Assembly: GCF_002844235.1 (NCBI RefSeq) | Contig: NZ_PGTS01000007.1 | Span: 124,001-188,000, forward strand | Length of the DNA stretch: 64,000 nt | Direction of reading: 5' to 3' | Source: Thalassospira povalilytica | GTDB taxonomy: Bacteria > Pseudomonadota > Alphaproteobacteria > Rhodospirillales > Thalassospiraceae | In this document: piece after piece, positions 1 to 9,092 of the stretch | Layout: each line of letters begins with the position of its first letter | Numbering within the stretch: position 1 is the stretch's first letter | Notes under the pieces: model-generated | What the model was told of the DNA's origin: nothing | What the model saw: the letters and a program-made list of their open reading frames with translations, nothing else | Database searches by the model: none | Position numbers and translations under genes: made by a program

Positions 1-22
1 CAAATCCGCGGGGGCGCGCCAT
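1..22 (-). CDS. Start of a probable TetR-family regulator (runs off the left edge)
   Basis: Only the first seven codons are inside the window, reading MARPRGF on the minus strand. An AAGGAA ribosome-binding sequence sits 5 bases upstream of the ATG. MARPRGF and close variants are a common opening of TetR-family repressors, and a perfect palindrome lies just upstream, as expected for an autoregulated repressor. The family assignment rests on seven residues plus this context, so it is tentative. Confidence 0.35.
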
Positions 23-44
23 GACATTTCCTTGGGTAGTGACG

Positions 45-66
45 AGAACACTGGAACGAGTGTTCT
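45..66. promoter_or_regulatory. Perfect 8-bp inverted repeat, likely operator
   Basis: AGAACACT (45-52) and AGTGTTCT (59-66) are exact reverse complements around a 6-base spacer. The repeat lies about 22 bases upstream of the left-edge minus-strand start codon. There is no T-run, so a terminator is unlikely. The symmetric site ahead of a TetR-like start suggests an autoregulatory operator. Confidence 0.5.
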
Positions 67-151
67 ATAACTGTTTTAAAGATGGATCGGCTGGCCTGGA
101 AAATCAACCGCTGTGGCATCACGGCAGGGTGCAGCCACACGCATATCGGGC

Positions 152-679
152 CTATATCCGATCAAGGGTCACGAAACTGTAGTCCGGACCATCGGGATTG
201 TCGATCCTTTGACGGGCGGTTTCGCGCCATTCATCTTCTGCCAGCGGATCAAGGAATGTGTCGCCGTCGATCTTTGCGTGAACTTCGGTCAACTCAAAGC
301 GCGTCGTAAAAGGCAGGGCGAGGTGATAAATCTGGGCGCCACCGGCAATGATGACTTCATTGATCCCGTCGCGCAGCGCAATTTCGTCGGCAAGCCTGAT
401 GGCCGTTTCGATGTCATGGCAGACGCGGACATTTTCATGATCAAATGACCAGTCTTTATCGCGGGTAACGACGATATTGGTCCGTTTGGGCAACGGGCGC
501 CCAATGGCTTCAAACGTGACGCGGCCGAGGATCATCGGTTTGCCAAGGGTCAGGGCCTTGAACCGTTTAAGGTCTTCGGGCAGTTCCCACGGCATCCAGC
601 CATCCTTGCCGATGGCGCCATTTTCGGCCGCAGCAACAACCGCAACCCGTTCAATCCGTTCATTGTTGTTTGCAGGCAT
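152..679 (-). CDS. folA: Dihydrofolate reductase
   Basis: This 175-residue protein reduces dihydrofolate to tetrahydrofolate with NADPH in the cytoplasm. It regenerates the folate oxidised by the thymidylate synthase encoded just upstream. The family signature GWMPWELPEDLKRF is near residues 27-40, with the acidic active-site residue in PEDL. The NADPH-binding part follows (MILGRVTFEAIG, then NIVVTRD). The ATG overlaps the thyA stop codon by one base (TGATG), so the two genes are translationally coupled and probably co-transcribed. The N-terminus is about ten residues longer than in E. coli FolA. Confidence 0.95.
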   Translation of the reverse strand: MPANNNERIERVAVVAAAENGAIGKDGWMPWELPEDLKRFKALTLGKPMILGRVTFEAIGRPLPKRTNIVVTRDKDWSFDHENVRVCHDIETAIRLADEIALRDGINEVIIAGGAQIYHLALPFTTRFELTEVHAKIDGDTFLDPLAEDEWRETARQRIDNPDGPDYSFVTLDRI

Positions 680-1473
680 CAGACAGCAACCTTGCCGGCA
701 ATATGCGGGTGCGGGTCATAACCGACCAGTTCGAAATCCTCGAACTTGAAATCAAAGATCGATTTGACATTGGGATTGATTTTCATGGTCGGCAGCGGGC
801 GGGGATCGCGCGAAAGCTGCAATTCAACCTGTTCAAGGTGGTTGGTATAAAGATGCGCATCGCCAAGGGTATGGACAAAATCGCCAACACCAAGATCACA
901 AACCTGGGCAATCATCATGGTCAAAAGCGCATAGGATGCGATGTTGAACGGCACACCAAGGAAGATATCGGCACTGCGCTGATACAGCTGACAGGAAAGC
1001 TTGCCGTCCGCGACATAGAACTGGAACAGGCAATGGCAGGGCGGAAGCGCCATATTGGGCACGTCGGCCACGTTCCAGGCCGACACGATCAGGCGGCGGG
1101 AATCGGGATTGTTTTTGATCTGATCGATCAGGCCGGTGATCTGGTCAATGGTTTCCCCATTGGCCCCGCGCCATGACCGCCACTGGCCGCCATAGACCGG
1201 GCCAAGATCGCCGTTTTCATCGGCCCATTCGTTCCAGATGCGCACACCGTTGTCTTGCAAATATTTGACGTTGGTGTCGCCATCAAGGAACCACAGCAAC
1301 TCATGAATGATTGATTTCAGATGCAGTTTCTTGGTGGTGACCAGCGGGAAACCTTCGGACAGATCAAACCGCATCTGATGGCCGAAAATCGATACGGTGC
1401 CTGTACCCGTGCGGTCTTCCTTGCGCGTGCCGGTGTCGCGCACCAGACGCATCAGATCAAGATATTGCTGCAT
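679..1473 (-). CDS. thyA: Thymidylate synthase
   Basis: ThyA makes dTMP from dUMP using methylene-THF and yields dihydrofolate for FolA. The 264-residue length from the chosen start equals that of E. coli ThyA, and the nucleophile Cys146 lies in PPCHC at the same position. A longer in-frame reading begins 23 codons upstream, but the ATG at 1473 has an AGGA sequence six bases upstream and opens with the conserved MQQYLDLM. It is the first gene of a thyA-folA pair with a one-base stop/start overlap. Confidence 0.97.
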   Translation of the reverse strand: MQQYLDLMRLVRDTGTRKEDRTGTGTVSIFGHQMRFDLSEGFPLVTTKKLHLKSIIHELLWFLDGDTNVKYLQDNGVRIWNEWADENGDLGPVYGGQWRSWRGANGETIDQITGLIDQIKNNPDSRRLIVSAWNVADVPNMALPPCHCLFQFYVADGKLSCQLYQRSADIFLGVPFNIASYALLTMMIAQVCDLGVGDFVHTLGDAHLYTNHLEQVELQLSRDPRPLPTMKINPNVKSIFDFKFEDFELVGYDPHPHIAGKVAV

Positions 1474-1579
1474 GCTCAGTCCTGCGTTTTTCGGAATCGT
1501 CTTTGGGGCAGCATAGTCAGGTCGGCGGTCATCGGCAAGCAACGCAGTGTCCCCTTTGATATCGCGTTTTAAACACGCC

Positions 1580-1603
1580 CCTGCTGACGGTTCCTGTCAG
1601 GAG
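1580..1603. promoter_or_regulatory. Operator-like site resembling the YafY-linked palindrome at 11679
   Basis: The site contains CTGAC, a short spacer, then CCTGTCAGGAG. The 11-base right half is identical to the right arm of the perfect palindrome at 11679-11702; the left half is degenerate. It lies about 80 bases upstream of the glycolipid-binding-type gene at 1684, in the thyA/1684 divergent region. Shared control by the regulator at 11744 is an inference. Confidence 0.4.
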
Positions 1604-1683
1604 AGATCGCGCAAATTCACCCCGTGTGGCTATACTTGATCGCATGAAATTTTGGCGCGTTTAACGCAGGGAGTGTCGGTCAT

Positions 1684-2244
1684 ATGCGAACAGAAGTTCA
1701 GTGGGTTGATTGGGACGGAAAGGGGCTTGAACATTGTGTCTGCGAAACCGACGCCGACGGGATCAAGCTTGAGGGTGTGGTGATTGGCACGCGTGAAGGC
1801 CAGTATGGCGGATCATACCTTGTTGTGACCGACGCGTCATATGCAACGCGCGAAGTCCGGGTAAGCTATGTCGGCGGGGCGCATATGCATGTCACCTCTG
1901 ACGGCAAGGGAAACTGGTTTGACTGTCTGGCTGATCGGGATTTGCCGGCTCTGACGGGCTGTTTTGATGTGGATATCGGCATCACGCCAGCAACAAACAT
2001 GCTTCCGATCCGGCGATTGCAACTGCCTGCGGGGGAGGTGTGCGATATTTCGGCGGCCTATGTGCCGCTTCCAAGTCAGATCGAGGGTGATTTTTTGCCG
2101 TCGCGTGCAGCACAACGTTACAGCTGTCTGATTCCGGGGCGTCGTTATCGTTATGAGGGGCTGTTTCGCAATTTCTCGGCAGAGCTTGAAATCGATGAAG
2201 CCGGACTGGTGATCGATTATCCCGATACGTTCCGCCGTGTTTGA
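1684..2244 (+). CDS. Putative glycolipid-binding family protein (DUF1089-like)
   Basis: This 186-residue soluble protein has no signal peptide or membrane segment. It resembles the putative glycolipid-binding family (Pfam Glycolipid_bind, formerly DUF1089): an opening VQWVDWDGKGLEHCVC, then a beta-rich body, a DCLADRDLPALTGCFDVDI block, and a closing RRYRYEGLFRNFSAELEID. The biochemical role of the family is poorly known. AGGGAG lies ten bases before the ATG. The gene stands alone, divergent from thyA, with a CTGTCAGGAG operator-like site upstream. Confidence 0.7.
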   Translation: MRTEVQWVDWDGKGLEHCVCETDADGIKLEGVVIGTREGQYGGSYLVVTDASYATREVRVSYVGGAHMHVTSDGKGNWFDCLADRDLPALTGCFDVDIGITPATNMLPIRRLQLPAGEVCDISAAYVPLPSQIEGDFLPSRAAQRYSCLIPGRRYRYEGLFRNFSAELEIDEAGLVIDYPDTFRRV

Positions 2245-2327
2245 TGGCGGGGAAAATCGGCAATCCGGCATTGTCCGGATATCGGAATGTTCCGTTCGAA
2301 TGAAAAAAAAAGATTTCCCAAATCCCC

Positions 2328-2357
2328 TTGTGAAAAGGACCCGGTTTGACCTATATA
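2328..2357 (+). promoter_or_regulatory. Probable promoter of the tmRNA gene
   Basis: A TTGTGA box (2328-2333) and TATATA (2352-2357) are separated by 18 bases and sit directly before the predicted 5' end of the tmRNA precursor. Both boxes are near-consensus for the housekeeping sigma factor. Confidence 0.4.
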
Positions 2358-2360
2358 GGG

Positions 2361-2700
2361 GCTGTCGGGGCAACCCGACTACGGCGCTAAACTGCGTGAC
2401 AGAATAGGCTTTACGGACCCGGGGGCGGTACCCGGCGGCTCCACCAAATTTATCGGTTGTCCGACTCAGACAATCTTCGTGGGGCCGAAATAGGATCGAC
2501 GTGAGCAGTAAAAGTCAATGTGGGCGCTCGGCATGGTACCACCGCATCGGGCCAATGTTTGTAAATGCAAACGACAACAATGCTCCGGTTGCTGTTGCCG
2601 CCTAAGCGGTACTAGCACCAAAGCGAAATTCCGGTTGCCGGGAGCGGTAATCTGGTGGGGGACGGGGCACCTAGCAACAGAACGCCCCACTCTTGTATTT
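2361..2700 (+). ncRNA. ssrA: tmRNA, permuted two-piece alphaproteobacterial form
   Basis: tmRNA rescues stalled ribosomes and tags the nascent chain. The gene is permuted: the acceptor piece comes first and ends in CCA at 2446, followed by a short intervening segment, then the coding piece starting GGGGCCGAAATAGG at 2481. The 5' GGGGCCG pairs with CGGCTCC before ACCA, giving a seven-pair acceptor stem with the G3-U pair that alanyl-tRNA synthetase recognises. The tag reading frame at 2567-2605 encodes ANDNNAPVAVAA and ends in TAA. A GC-rich pseudoknot-like segment follows to about 2700. The outer ends are estimates. Confidence 0.88.
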
Positions 2701-2829
2701 ATTCCCCGCTTCGTTATGAATAGAGTCATTATAAGGCACTCCAAGATGCAATTGGCGTGCAGAGATGCTATATGACAATGACGGGATTTGCCGGAAAGCA
2801 CCGGTATCCCGCCAGATACAGGATTACTG

Positions 2830-3372
2830 ATGCAGAAACCGGAAGAATTCCGTTACGATCTTATGGTCGACCAGGCGCTGCGCGGCGTGGTGAAAGATAT
2901 TCTTGCGCGCGTGGCTGAAGAAGGCCTTTTCGGCGAGCATCACTACTATATCACTTTCCAGACCAACCATCCCGGTGTTGCACTGCCTGAAAGTCAGCGC
3001 AAAGCGCATCCCGACAACATCACGGTGGTGTTGCAGCACCGGTTCTGGGATTTGAAGTCCGAAGATGACCATTTCTCGGTTGGAATGAGCTTCGATGGCA
3101 TGCCGACCACTGTGGTCGTGCCTTTTGATGCGATGCTGGCCTTTGTCGATCCGTCTGCCAACTTCATGCTGACCTTCAGCGTCGAAGAAGAAATGGATGA
3201 CGATGATTTCGACTTTGAAGAAGATGATGATCTGGATGCCGATCTGATGGATGACGAAGAAGCGGCACCGACGCTGGTGGCCGAACCGTCAAAATCATCG
3301 CGCAAAAAATCCAAACCCGATGCGGGCGAAACCGGCGAGGTCATCGCACTGGACGCGTTCCGCAAGAAATAA
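2830..3372 (+). CDS. sspB: ClpXP adaptor protein SspB, alphaproteobacterial type
   Basis: SspB tethers ssrA-tagged proteins to ClpXP for degradation. The 180-residue protein has the compact tag-binding domain first (FRYDLMVDQALRGVV to about residue 115). A very acidic linker (EEEMDDDDFDFEED) follows, and the conserved C-terminal ClpX-docking tail VIALDAFRKK closes it. A TTG-started extension from 2788 is possible, but the ATG at 2830 has AGGA seven bases upstream and opens like other SspB proteins. The gene lies directly downstream of the tmRNA gene whose tag it would recognise. Confidence 0.92.
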   Translation: MQKPEEFRYDLMVDQALRGVVKDILARVAEEGLFGEHHYYITFQTNHPGVALPESQRKAHPDNITVVLQHRFWDLKSEDDHFSVGMSFDGMPTTVVVPFDAMLAFVDPSANFMLTFSVEEEMDDDDFDFEEDDDLDADLMDDEEAAPTLVAEPSKSSRKKSKPDAGETGEVIALDAFRKK

Positions 3373-3412
3373 GACCGGCCCGCCTTCGGGCGCATGGCCG
3401 GAACATCGATCG

Positions 3413-3444
3413 CGGGTCTGACACCAATGTGTCGGACCCGTTTT
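3413..3444 (+). terminator. Rho-independent terminator after sspB
   Basis: CGGGTCTGACAC (3413-3424) pairs with GTGTCGGACCCG (3429-3440) with one T-G wobble and a CAAT loop, followed by TTTT. It separates sspB from the convergent transporter gene. Confidence 0.7.
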
Positions 3445-3453
3445 CATTTCCGG

Positions 3454-4389
3454 TCAGGCAATCGCCAAATAGGTCGACAGGGTGCCCACCGACAGGATGG
3501 TGGTGATCAGGATCATGCGTCCGGTCAGTACACTTTCGCGGTTGTAAAATTCGGCCAGCATGAAGGGCCCGGTCCCGGTCGGAAGGGCTGCAAGCAGGAC
3601 CGCAAGATGGGCCATGTGGCCCGGCAGGCCAAGAACCGGCACCGCCATCACCCAGGTCAGGGCCGGTTGGACAACCAGTTTGAGGATCACGAAAATCCCC
3701 GTGGTGCTCCATTTTTCGTGCTTCTGATTGGCGGTGCGATCAGCCAGAAACAGTCCAAGTGCAATCAGTGCGCACGGGGCGGCCGCCCCGCCAACAAGTT
3801 TCAGATAAACATCGACCGGGCCGGGAATTTCCCACGGGGACAGCATCACCACTGAGCCAAGGGTCGGCGCAATCAGAAGCGGGTTTTTGACCAGTGCCTT
3901 GAGGGTCTTGAGAATGATGTCAAAACGGCTGGTTTCCTGTTGCAGGCCAAATTCGATCAGGATGATGGCAATGGCAAACAGCACACAGGCGGTCAGGATG
4001 GTGGCAATCAGGGTTGCGGCCAGACCGCTTTCACCAATCAGGGCCAGAACAAGCGGGAAGCCAAGGAAACCGGCATTGGCGTAACTGGTGGTAAGGCCGT
4101 CAATCACCGCATCGACCAGATGATGGCCGCTGGCAATCCGCATGATGATGGTCAGTATGAAAACCACGCCACAGCCGAAACCAAAAGCCAGAATGAAGTC
4201 AGGTTGCCAGATTTCATGGGGTTCGGCCTTTGCCATGATGTCAAACAACAGGGCGGGCAGGGCAAAATAGACCACAAGCCGGTTGATTTCGCGCGTGGCG
4301 GTCGGACCAAGGGCACCGCCTTTGCGCGCGATCCATCCTGTCAGGATCAGTGCAAAAATCGGCAGGATAATCAAAATCTGGGAAAGCAT
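3454..4389 (-). CDS. AEC-family (auxin efflux carrier type) transporter
   Basis: This 311-residue inner-membrane protein has about ten hydrophobic segments, starting LSQILIILPIFALILTGWIA. It keeps the AEC pattern GWIARKGGALGPTATREINRLVVYFALPALLF at the N-terminus and ALPTGTGPFMLAEFYN in the second half. Members export or import organic acids or auxin-like compounds; the substrate cannot be read from sequence. The ATG at 4389 has AGG eight bases upstream and is preferred over a TTG two codons earlier. A hairpin with a U-run lies in its leader. Confidence 0.85.
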   Translation of the reverse strand: MLSQILIILPIFALILTGWIARKGGALGPTATREINRLVVYFALPALLFDIMAKAEPHEIWQPDFILAFGFGCGVVFILTIIMRIASGHHLVDAVIDGLTTSYANAGFLGFPLVLALIGESGLAATLIATILTACVLFAIAIILIEFGLQQETSRFDIILKTLKALVKNPLLIAPTLGSVVMLSPWEIPGPVDVYLKLVGGAAAPCALIALGLFLADRTANQKHEKWSTTGIFVILKLVVQPALTWVMAVPVLGLPGHMAHLAVLLAALPTGTGPFMLAEFYNRESVLTGRMILITTILSVGTLSTYLAIA

Positions 4390-4404
4390 GGGCAAACCTG
4401 AAAC

Positions 4405-4430
4405 AAAAAACGCACCCGATTGTGGGTGCG
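4405..4430 (-). terminator. Hairpin plus T-run in the leader of the AEC transporter gene
   Basis: Read on the minus strand, CGCACCC and GGGTGCG form a seven-pair stem with a six-base loop, followed directly by six T residues. It ends about 16 bases before the transporter start codon. No minus-strand gene lies immediately upstream, so it may be an attenuator or block read-through. Confidence 0.55.
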
Positions 4431-4678
4431 CAACCTTGATGCACTTTTAGAACGGGTAATGTCTAGGGCAGGATCAATCAGCGCGCTATCAGAATGATCG
4501 TTTACAGGCAATAGACACCCAATAACAGGCTTTGCTTATCCGCAGAACTGCGTATTTGCGGGCAAAAAACGCATATAAGGGCAAAGAACGTGGAAATTTC
4601 TTTGTCGAGGCGCTATGTTCCGCGTCAATTATCGAAAAAAACAATCCCACCTTGTTTTGAGAGAGACGAGAGCCTTCC

Positions 4679-6295
4679 ATGAGTGATTTTGTCTATAAAC
4701 CCATGTTCGATCAGGGGAAGGACACGACCCCGTACCGCAAGATCGGCGATGAGGGTGTTTCCACCGTTGACGTCAATGGCGAGACCTATTTGAAGGTTGA
4801 ACCCGAAGCGATTGAAAAACTGACCCTTCAGGCGTTTTTCGATTGTTCGCACCTTTTGCGTCCGGGCCATCTTGAACAGCTTCGCAAAATCCTTGATGAC
4901 GAAGAAGCCACACCGAACGACAAGTTCGTTGCGATGGATCTTCTGAAAAACGCATCCATTGCCTCGGGCGGGGTTTTGCCGATGTGTCAGGATACCGGAA
5001 CGGCAATCGTCATGGGCAAACGGGGTGGCAAGGTCATCACCGATGGTTCGGATGAAGAAGCGCTGTCCAAGGGTATCTGGCAGGCCTATCAGAAACATAA
5101 CCTGCGCTTCTCGCAGGTTTCCCCGATCAACATGTTCGAAGAAAAGAACACCGGGTCGAACCTTCCGGCACAGATCGATCTTTATGCGACCAAGGGCGAT
5201 GAATATAAATTCATGTTCATGGCAAAGGGCGGCGGGTCTGCCAACAAGACCTTCCTGTTCCAGCAGACCAAGGCGCTTCTGAACCCGGAAAGCCTGCGCA
5301 AGTTCCTTGACGAGAAAATCCGCACCCTTGGGACGTCTGCTTGCCCGCCGTATCACCTTGCCATCGTCATTGGCGGTACGTCGGCGGAAGCCTGCCTTAA
5401 GACCGTCAAAATGGCGTCTGCGCGTTATTACGACAACCTTCCGACCGAAGGTGGCGAGCATGGTCAGGCCTATCGTGACCTTGAATGGGAACAGAAGGTT
5501 CTTGAGATGACCCGCGAAATGGGCATCGGCGCACAGTTTGGTGGCAAGTATTTCTGCCACGATGTGCGTGTGATCCGCCTGCCGCGCCACGGGGCAAGCT
5601 GCCCGGTTGGTCTGGGTGTTTCGTGCTCTGCCGACCGTCAGATTCTCGGCAAGATCACCAAGGACGGTATCTTTATCGAGGATCTCGAACATGATCCGGC
5701 GAAATACCTTCCGCAGGTCACGGACGAGCATCTTGATGACGAAGTGGTCAAGGTTGACCTGAACCGTCCGATGGATGAAATCCGCAAGCAGCTTTCGCAA
5801 TATTCGGTCAAAACGCGCCTGTCGCTGACCGGGACCGTGATTGTGGCCCGTGACATCGCGCATGCCAAAATCAAGGAACGCCTTGATGCCGGTGAAGAGA
5901 TGCCCGAATACCTCAAAAACCATCCGGTTTATTATGCCGGTCCGGCGAAAACCCCGGAAGGCATGCCTTCGGGTTCGTTCGGCCCGACCACGGCGGGTCG
6001 TATGGATGCCTATGTCGAGCAGTTCCAGGCCGCTGGCGGTTCGTTCGTGATGCTGGCAAAAGGCAACCGTTCGAAGGCCGTCAAGGATGCCTGCGCGAAA
6101 TATGGCGGTTTCTATCTTGGATCGATCGGTGGCCCGGCTGCGCGTCTGGCACAGGATTGCATCAAGAAGGTCGAAGTTCACGAATATCCGGAACTTGGCA
6201 TGGAAGCCGTCTGGAAGATCGAAGTCGAAGACTTCCCGGCCTTCATCGTTATTGATGACAAGGGCAATGATTTCTTTGCCGAATTCGGCATCTGA
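4679..6295 (+). CDS. fumA: Fumarate hydratase, class I (iron-sulfur)
   Basis: This 538-residue enzyme interconverts fumarate and malate in the TCA cycle. The N-terminal alpha domain runs to about residue 340 and the C-terminal beta domain follows. Cys103 (PMCQDTGT), Cys222 (TSACPPYH) and Cys316 (GVSCSADR) align with the three 4Fe-4S ligands of class I fumarases. Length and order match the single-chain FumA/FumB form. A GAGAGACGAGAG stretch precedes the ATG. The gene is monocistronic, with a strong terminator just downstream. Confidence 0.95.
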   Translation: MSDFVYKPMFDQGKDTTPYRKIGDEGVSTVDVNGETYLKVEPEAIEKLTLQAFFDCSHLLRPGHLEQLRKILDDEEATPNDKFVAMDLLKNASIASGGVLPMCQDTGTAIVMGKRGGKVITDGSDEEALSKGIWQAYQKHNLRFSQVSPINMFEEKNTGSNLPAQIDLYATKGDEYKFMFMAKGGGSANKTFLFQQTKALLNPESLRKFLDEKIRTLGTSACPPYHLAIVIGGTSAEACLKTVKMASARYYDNLPTEGGEHGQAYRDLEWEQKVLEMTREMGIGAQFGGKYFCHDVRVIRLPRHGASCPVGLGVSCSADRQILGKITKDGIFIEDLEHDPAKYLPQVTDEHLDDEVVKVDLNRPMDEIRKQLSQYSVKTRLSLTGTVIVARDIAHAKIKERLDAGEEMPEYLKNHPVYYAGPAKTPEGMPSGSFGPTTAGRMDAYVEQFQAAGGSFVMLAKGNRSKAVKDACAKYGGFYLGSIGGPAARLAQDCIKKVEVHEYPELGMEAVWKIEVEDFPAFIVIDDKGNDFFAEFGI

Positions 6296-6324
6296 TTTCG
6301 ATCCGGCCATCGGGAAAATCAAAA

Positions 6325-6355
6325 ACGGCGCAGGGGCAACCTTGCGCCGTTTTTT
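6325..6355 (+). terminator. Rho-independent terminator after the fumarase gene
   Basis: ACGGCGCA (6325-6332) pairs with TGCGCCGT (6343-6350), followed by six T residues. An A-run on the other side makes it usable in both directions. Confidence 0.85.
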
Positions 6356-6460
6356 CATGGATTTTGCCGCGCATAGCTGACCTCCGGTCAAAGGGGTTGC
6401 CGTATTGGGCGCGGCATGGTCTGATTCGGGCAAAATCAACCCTTTATCGGATAACCTGTT

Positions 6461-7381
6461 ATGTCTGAAACTTCCGCGCTTCGTGCCACCAGTGCGACGG
6501 AAAGCCGACTTGTCGGTGTGACATCTGCCTTGGCGACGGTCTTTATCTGGGCCGGTTGGCTTATTGCGACCCGCTATGCCATGACATCAAGCTTTACAGC
6601 TGTGGATATTGGTCTTTTGCGCTTTGTGGTGCCGTTTGTTCTGCTTGCCCCGATCTGGCTGAAAAAAGGCATCTGGCCCAAGGGGCTTTCGATTGCCAAT
6701 GGTCTTTTGATGCTGGTCGGGTCGGGGGCGTTTTACACGCTGATGGTTGCCAGTGCGCTGAAATTCGTTCCGGCAAGCCATGTGGGCATTTTGTTGCCCG
6801 GTGTGATGGCGGTCTGGGCGGTTCTGATTGCTGTTGTGATGTTTGGCGAACGTCCGGGCAAGCTACGTTTGACCGGGTATGGTGCGGTGATTGTCGGGGT
6901 CTTGTCGCTTGTGGCGCTTAAACCGGCCGGCGAGGTCAGCAGTGACATGTTGCTGGGCTATGGCCTTGTTTCTGCCGGGGCGTTCATGTGGGCGTGCTAC
7001 ACCCATGCCATGCGCCAAAGTGGTCTTGGCGCGCTTGAGGCGGCGGCCTTTGTCGGTTTCTGGTCCTTTGTGATCATGGCCATCATTGCGGTCTTTACCG
7101 GTACCACGCTTGCCGATGCGCCGGTTGGCGATGTCATGATGCTGTTGACCGCCCAGGGGCTTTTGGCCGGTTGTGTTGCGGTGATTACCTATGGCCTTGC
7201 CGTGCGTCATATCGGATCAACCGGTGCGTCGGCATTCGGGGCGATGACGCCGGCCCTGACAGCACTTGGCGGTGTGATCCTGCTGGGTGAGCAGGGCAAC
7301 CTTGCGCTGGCACTTGCCGTGGTGCTGGTGATCCTTGGTGTGATGATCGCATCGGGTGTCTTTCGCAAGGTCAGGGTTTAG
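6461..7381 (+). CDS. DMT-superfamily (EamA) transporter
   Basis: This 306-residue integral membrane protein has ten predicted helices arranged as two EamA repeats. The first runs from about residue 18 to 140 (VTSALATVFIWAGWLIATRYA at the start), the second from about 150 to 300. Members of this superfamily export metabolites and amino acids; the substrate is unknown here. The ribosome-binding site is weak (GGATAA). It is flanked by the fumarase terminator and by a long inverted repeat downstream, so it is probably transcribed alone. Confidence 0.88.
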   Translation: MSETSALRATSATESRLVGVTSALATVFIWAGWLIATRYAMTSSFTAVDIGLLRFVVPFVLLAPIWLKKGIWPKGLSIANGLLMLVGSGAFYTLMVASALKFVPASHVGILLPGVMAVWAVLIAVVMFGERPGKLRLTGYGAVIVGVLSLVALKPAGEVSSDMLLGYGLVSAGAFMWACYTHAMRQSGLGALEAAAFVGFWSFVIMAIIAVFTGTTLADAPVGDVMMLLTAQGLLAGCVAVITYGLAVRHIGSTGASAFGAMTPALTALGGVILLGEQGNLALALAVVLVILGVMIASGVFRKVRV

Positions 7382-7461
7382 GTCCGCTGATTGCCAACAG
7401 CGTGTTTCGCGCACCAGATGGCGTGGCAAAGCACCTTTAGCCCGGTCTAAATGATTGATTG

Positions 7462-7499
7462 TATTGCACACGCGAAATGTTCTTTTCGCGTGTGCAATA
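7462..7499. repeat. Perfect 16-bp inverted repeat with 6-base loop
   Basis: TATTGCACACGCGAAA (7462-7477) and its exact reverse complement (7484-7499) flank TGTTCT. There is no T-run on either side. The element lies between the EamA gene and the GAF/MCP gene. It could be a bidirectional termination hairpin for the upstream gene or an operator for the downstream one. Confidence 0.85.
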
Positions 7500-7628
7500 G
7501 TACGCTAATATTCCCTTGTGACCGGGCAATGGCGCCCGGACATTTCGATGATTGGCAGGCAACGAGGCTTGCATGACCTGTTTGGTTTCCGTGAGGGGAC
7601 CGAACTGTTTCAGCCTCGGAGTTTCAAG

Positions 7629-9062
7629 ATGCTTGCCGGTTTCATCCGTTCTGTTTCCCCCGAAAACGATCCGCAATTCCGTCGCGCGCCCGATGGTTCT
7701 GCACTGGTTGATATTTTGCGTTTGCTGCGCAAGGTCAGCACGGTCGCAGACGAGGCCAGCGCACGCAATGAGGCGATTGGCGATATCCTGAGCGCCGTTT
7801 GTGATTATTGTGCATGGCCGATCGGGCATGCCTATTTGCGATCGGGTGATGAATTGTCATCAGCGGGCATCTGGTCAATCAGTTCATCAATTTCCGGTGC
7901 AAGGATTGCCGATTTCCGGACCCAGTCCGAACAGACTGTTTTTGCCCTGGGGCAGGGACTGATCGGCAGCGTCGCGGCCAATGGCACGGCGGTCTGTATC
8001 GCGGATGTCACGCGAAAGGATGGTTTCCTGCGTGCGCCGTCTGCGGCGCGAAACGGGCTTCGGGGATGCTTTGCCCTGCCGGTCAAGCTGGCAGGCCGCA
8101 CAGAAGGCGTGATCGAATTTTTCAGCCCCGACATTGCCCGGCTTGATGATGAATTGCTGGAACTTCTGGGATTTGTCGGCGGGCAGGTTGCGCGCATTCT
8201 GGAACGTGAACAGGTTTTGAAATCGCGCGAACAGCTGGCATCGGATTTTGAAAATCAGGTTCAGGGCACGGTCGGGATGCTTGGTGCGGCGGTCAGTCAG
8301 GTGCGCAGCGCGCTTGACGTTCTGGGCGACAGCCATGATCAGACGCGCAACTGCAATCAGGGGATCGCGCAGGCGGCACAAAGTGCGCTTCAGCGGATCG
8401 AAAATGTTGCCCAGCAGATGGAAACTCTGAAAAGCCAACTGGTACATGTTGGCGGCGAGGCAGCCGAAACCGTGCGCACCACCCACGAAATCGGGTGTCA
8501 GGCCCGTGACATGCGCGAAACATTTGCCACCCTCCAGGCCCGCGCCGCCGATGCGGAAAAGATGCTGTCATCGATTTCTGCGATTGCTGCACAGACCAAG
8601 ATGCTGGGTCTTAATGCATCGATCGAAGCTGCGCGCGTCGGTGAGGCCGGCAAGGGCTTTGCGATTGTCGCCAAGGAGGTCAAGGCCCTTGCCGGGCAAT
8701 CTGCCAGTGCAACAGACGAGATTTCGCGCTGGATGGAGCTGATGCTTGAAACCATTGCCAAGGCCGGCAATGACATCGATCAGATTGCCCTGGCGATGGA
8801 TACCTTGCAGGCGCGATCCGAAACCACCGCCGCACAAACAGAAGAACAGGCCGAAATCTGTATTTCCGTCGCATCGGGGGCAACCAGTGCGGTTTCCGAA
8901 GCACGGTCGGTCGGGGACAGTGTCGAAGAAATCACCAATGCCATCGCCCATGCCGATGCGGTTGCCGGTGAACTAAGCGATGCGGCTGCAAATCTTGAAA
9001 CCCAGGGAAGCGAACTTCGCACCCGGGTAGAAGGCTTTATCGGCAAGATCCTTGCGATGTGA
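7629..9062 (+). CDS. Cytoplasmic methyl-accepting chemotaxis-type protein with GAF domain
   Basis: The 477-residue product has no membrane segment. A GAF-like domain covers about residues 25-190 (including GQGLIGSVAANGTAVCIADV). A coiled region and the MCP signalling hairpin follow, with the conserved tip reading [25 protein letters not shown]. It should signal to CheA/CheW from the cytoplasm in response to an intracellular cue. A GTG start at 7518 would add 37 poorly conserved residues. The ATG at 7629 has CGGAG eight bases upstream and is preferred. Confidence 0.86.
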   Translation: MLAGFIRSVSPENDPQFRRAPDGSALVDILRLLRKVSTVADEASARNEAIGDILSAVCDYCAWPIGHAYLRSGDELSSAGIWSISSSISGARIADFRTQSEQTVFALGQGLIGSVAANGTAVCIADVTRKDGFLRAPSAARNGLRGCFALPVKLAGRTEGVIEFFSPDIARLDDELLELLGFVGGQVARILEREQVLKSREQLASDFENQVQGTVGMLGAAVSQVRSALDVLGDSHDQTRNCNQGIAQAAQSALQRIENVAQQMETLKSQLVHVGGEAAETVRTTHEIGCQARDMRETFATLQARAADAEKMLSSISAIAAQTKMLGLNASIEAARVGEAGKGFAIVAKEVKALAGQSASATDEISRWMELMLETIAKAGNDIDQIALAMDTLQARSETTAAQTEEQAEICISVASGATSAVSEARSVGDSVEEITNAIAHADAVAGELSDAAANLETQGSELRTRVEGFIGKILAM

Positions 9063-9092
9063 CCTGATATCTGCGTGCGCAGATGTGATCCG

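Noticed and set aside
4625-6439. 604-codon minus-strand open frame
   Set aside because: It is the antisense shadow of the fumarase gene; the product is Arg/His/Gly-rich with no family resemblance.
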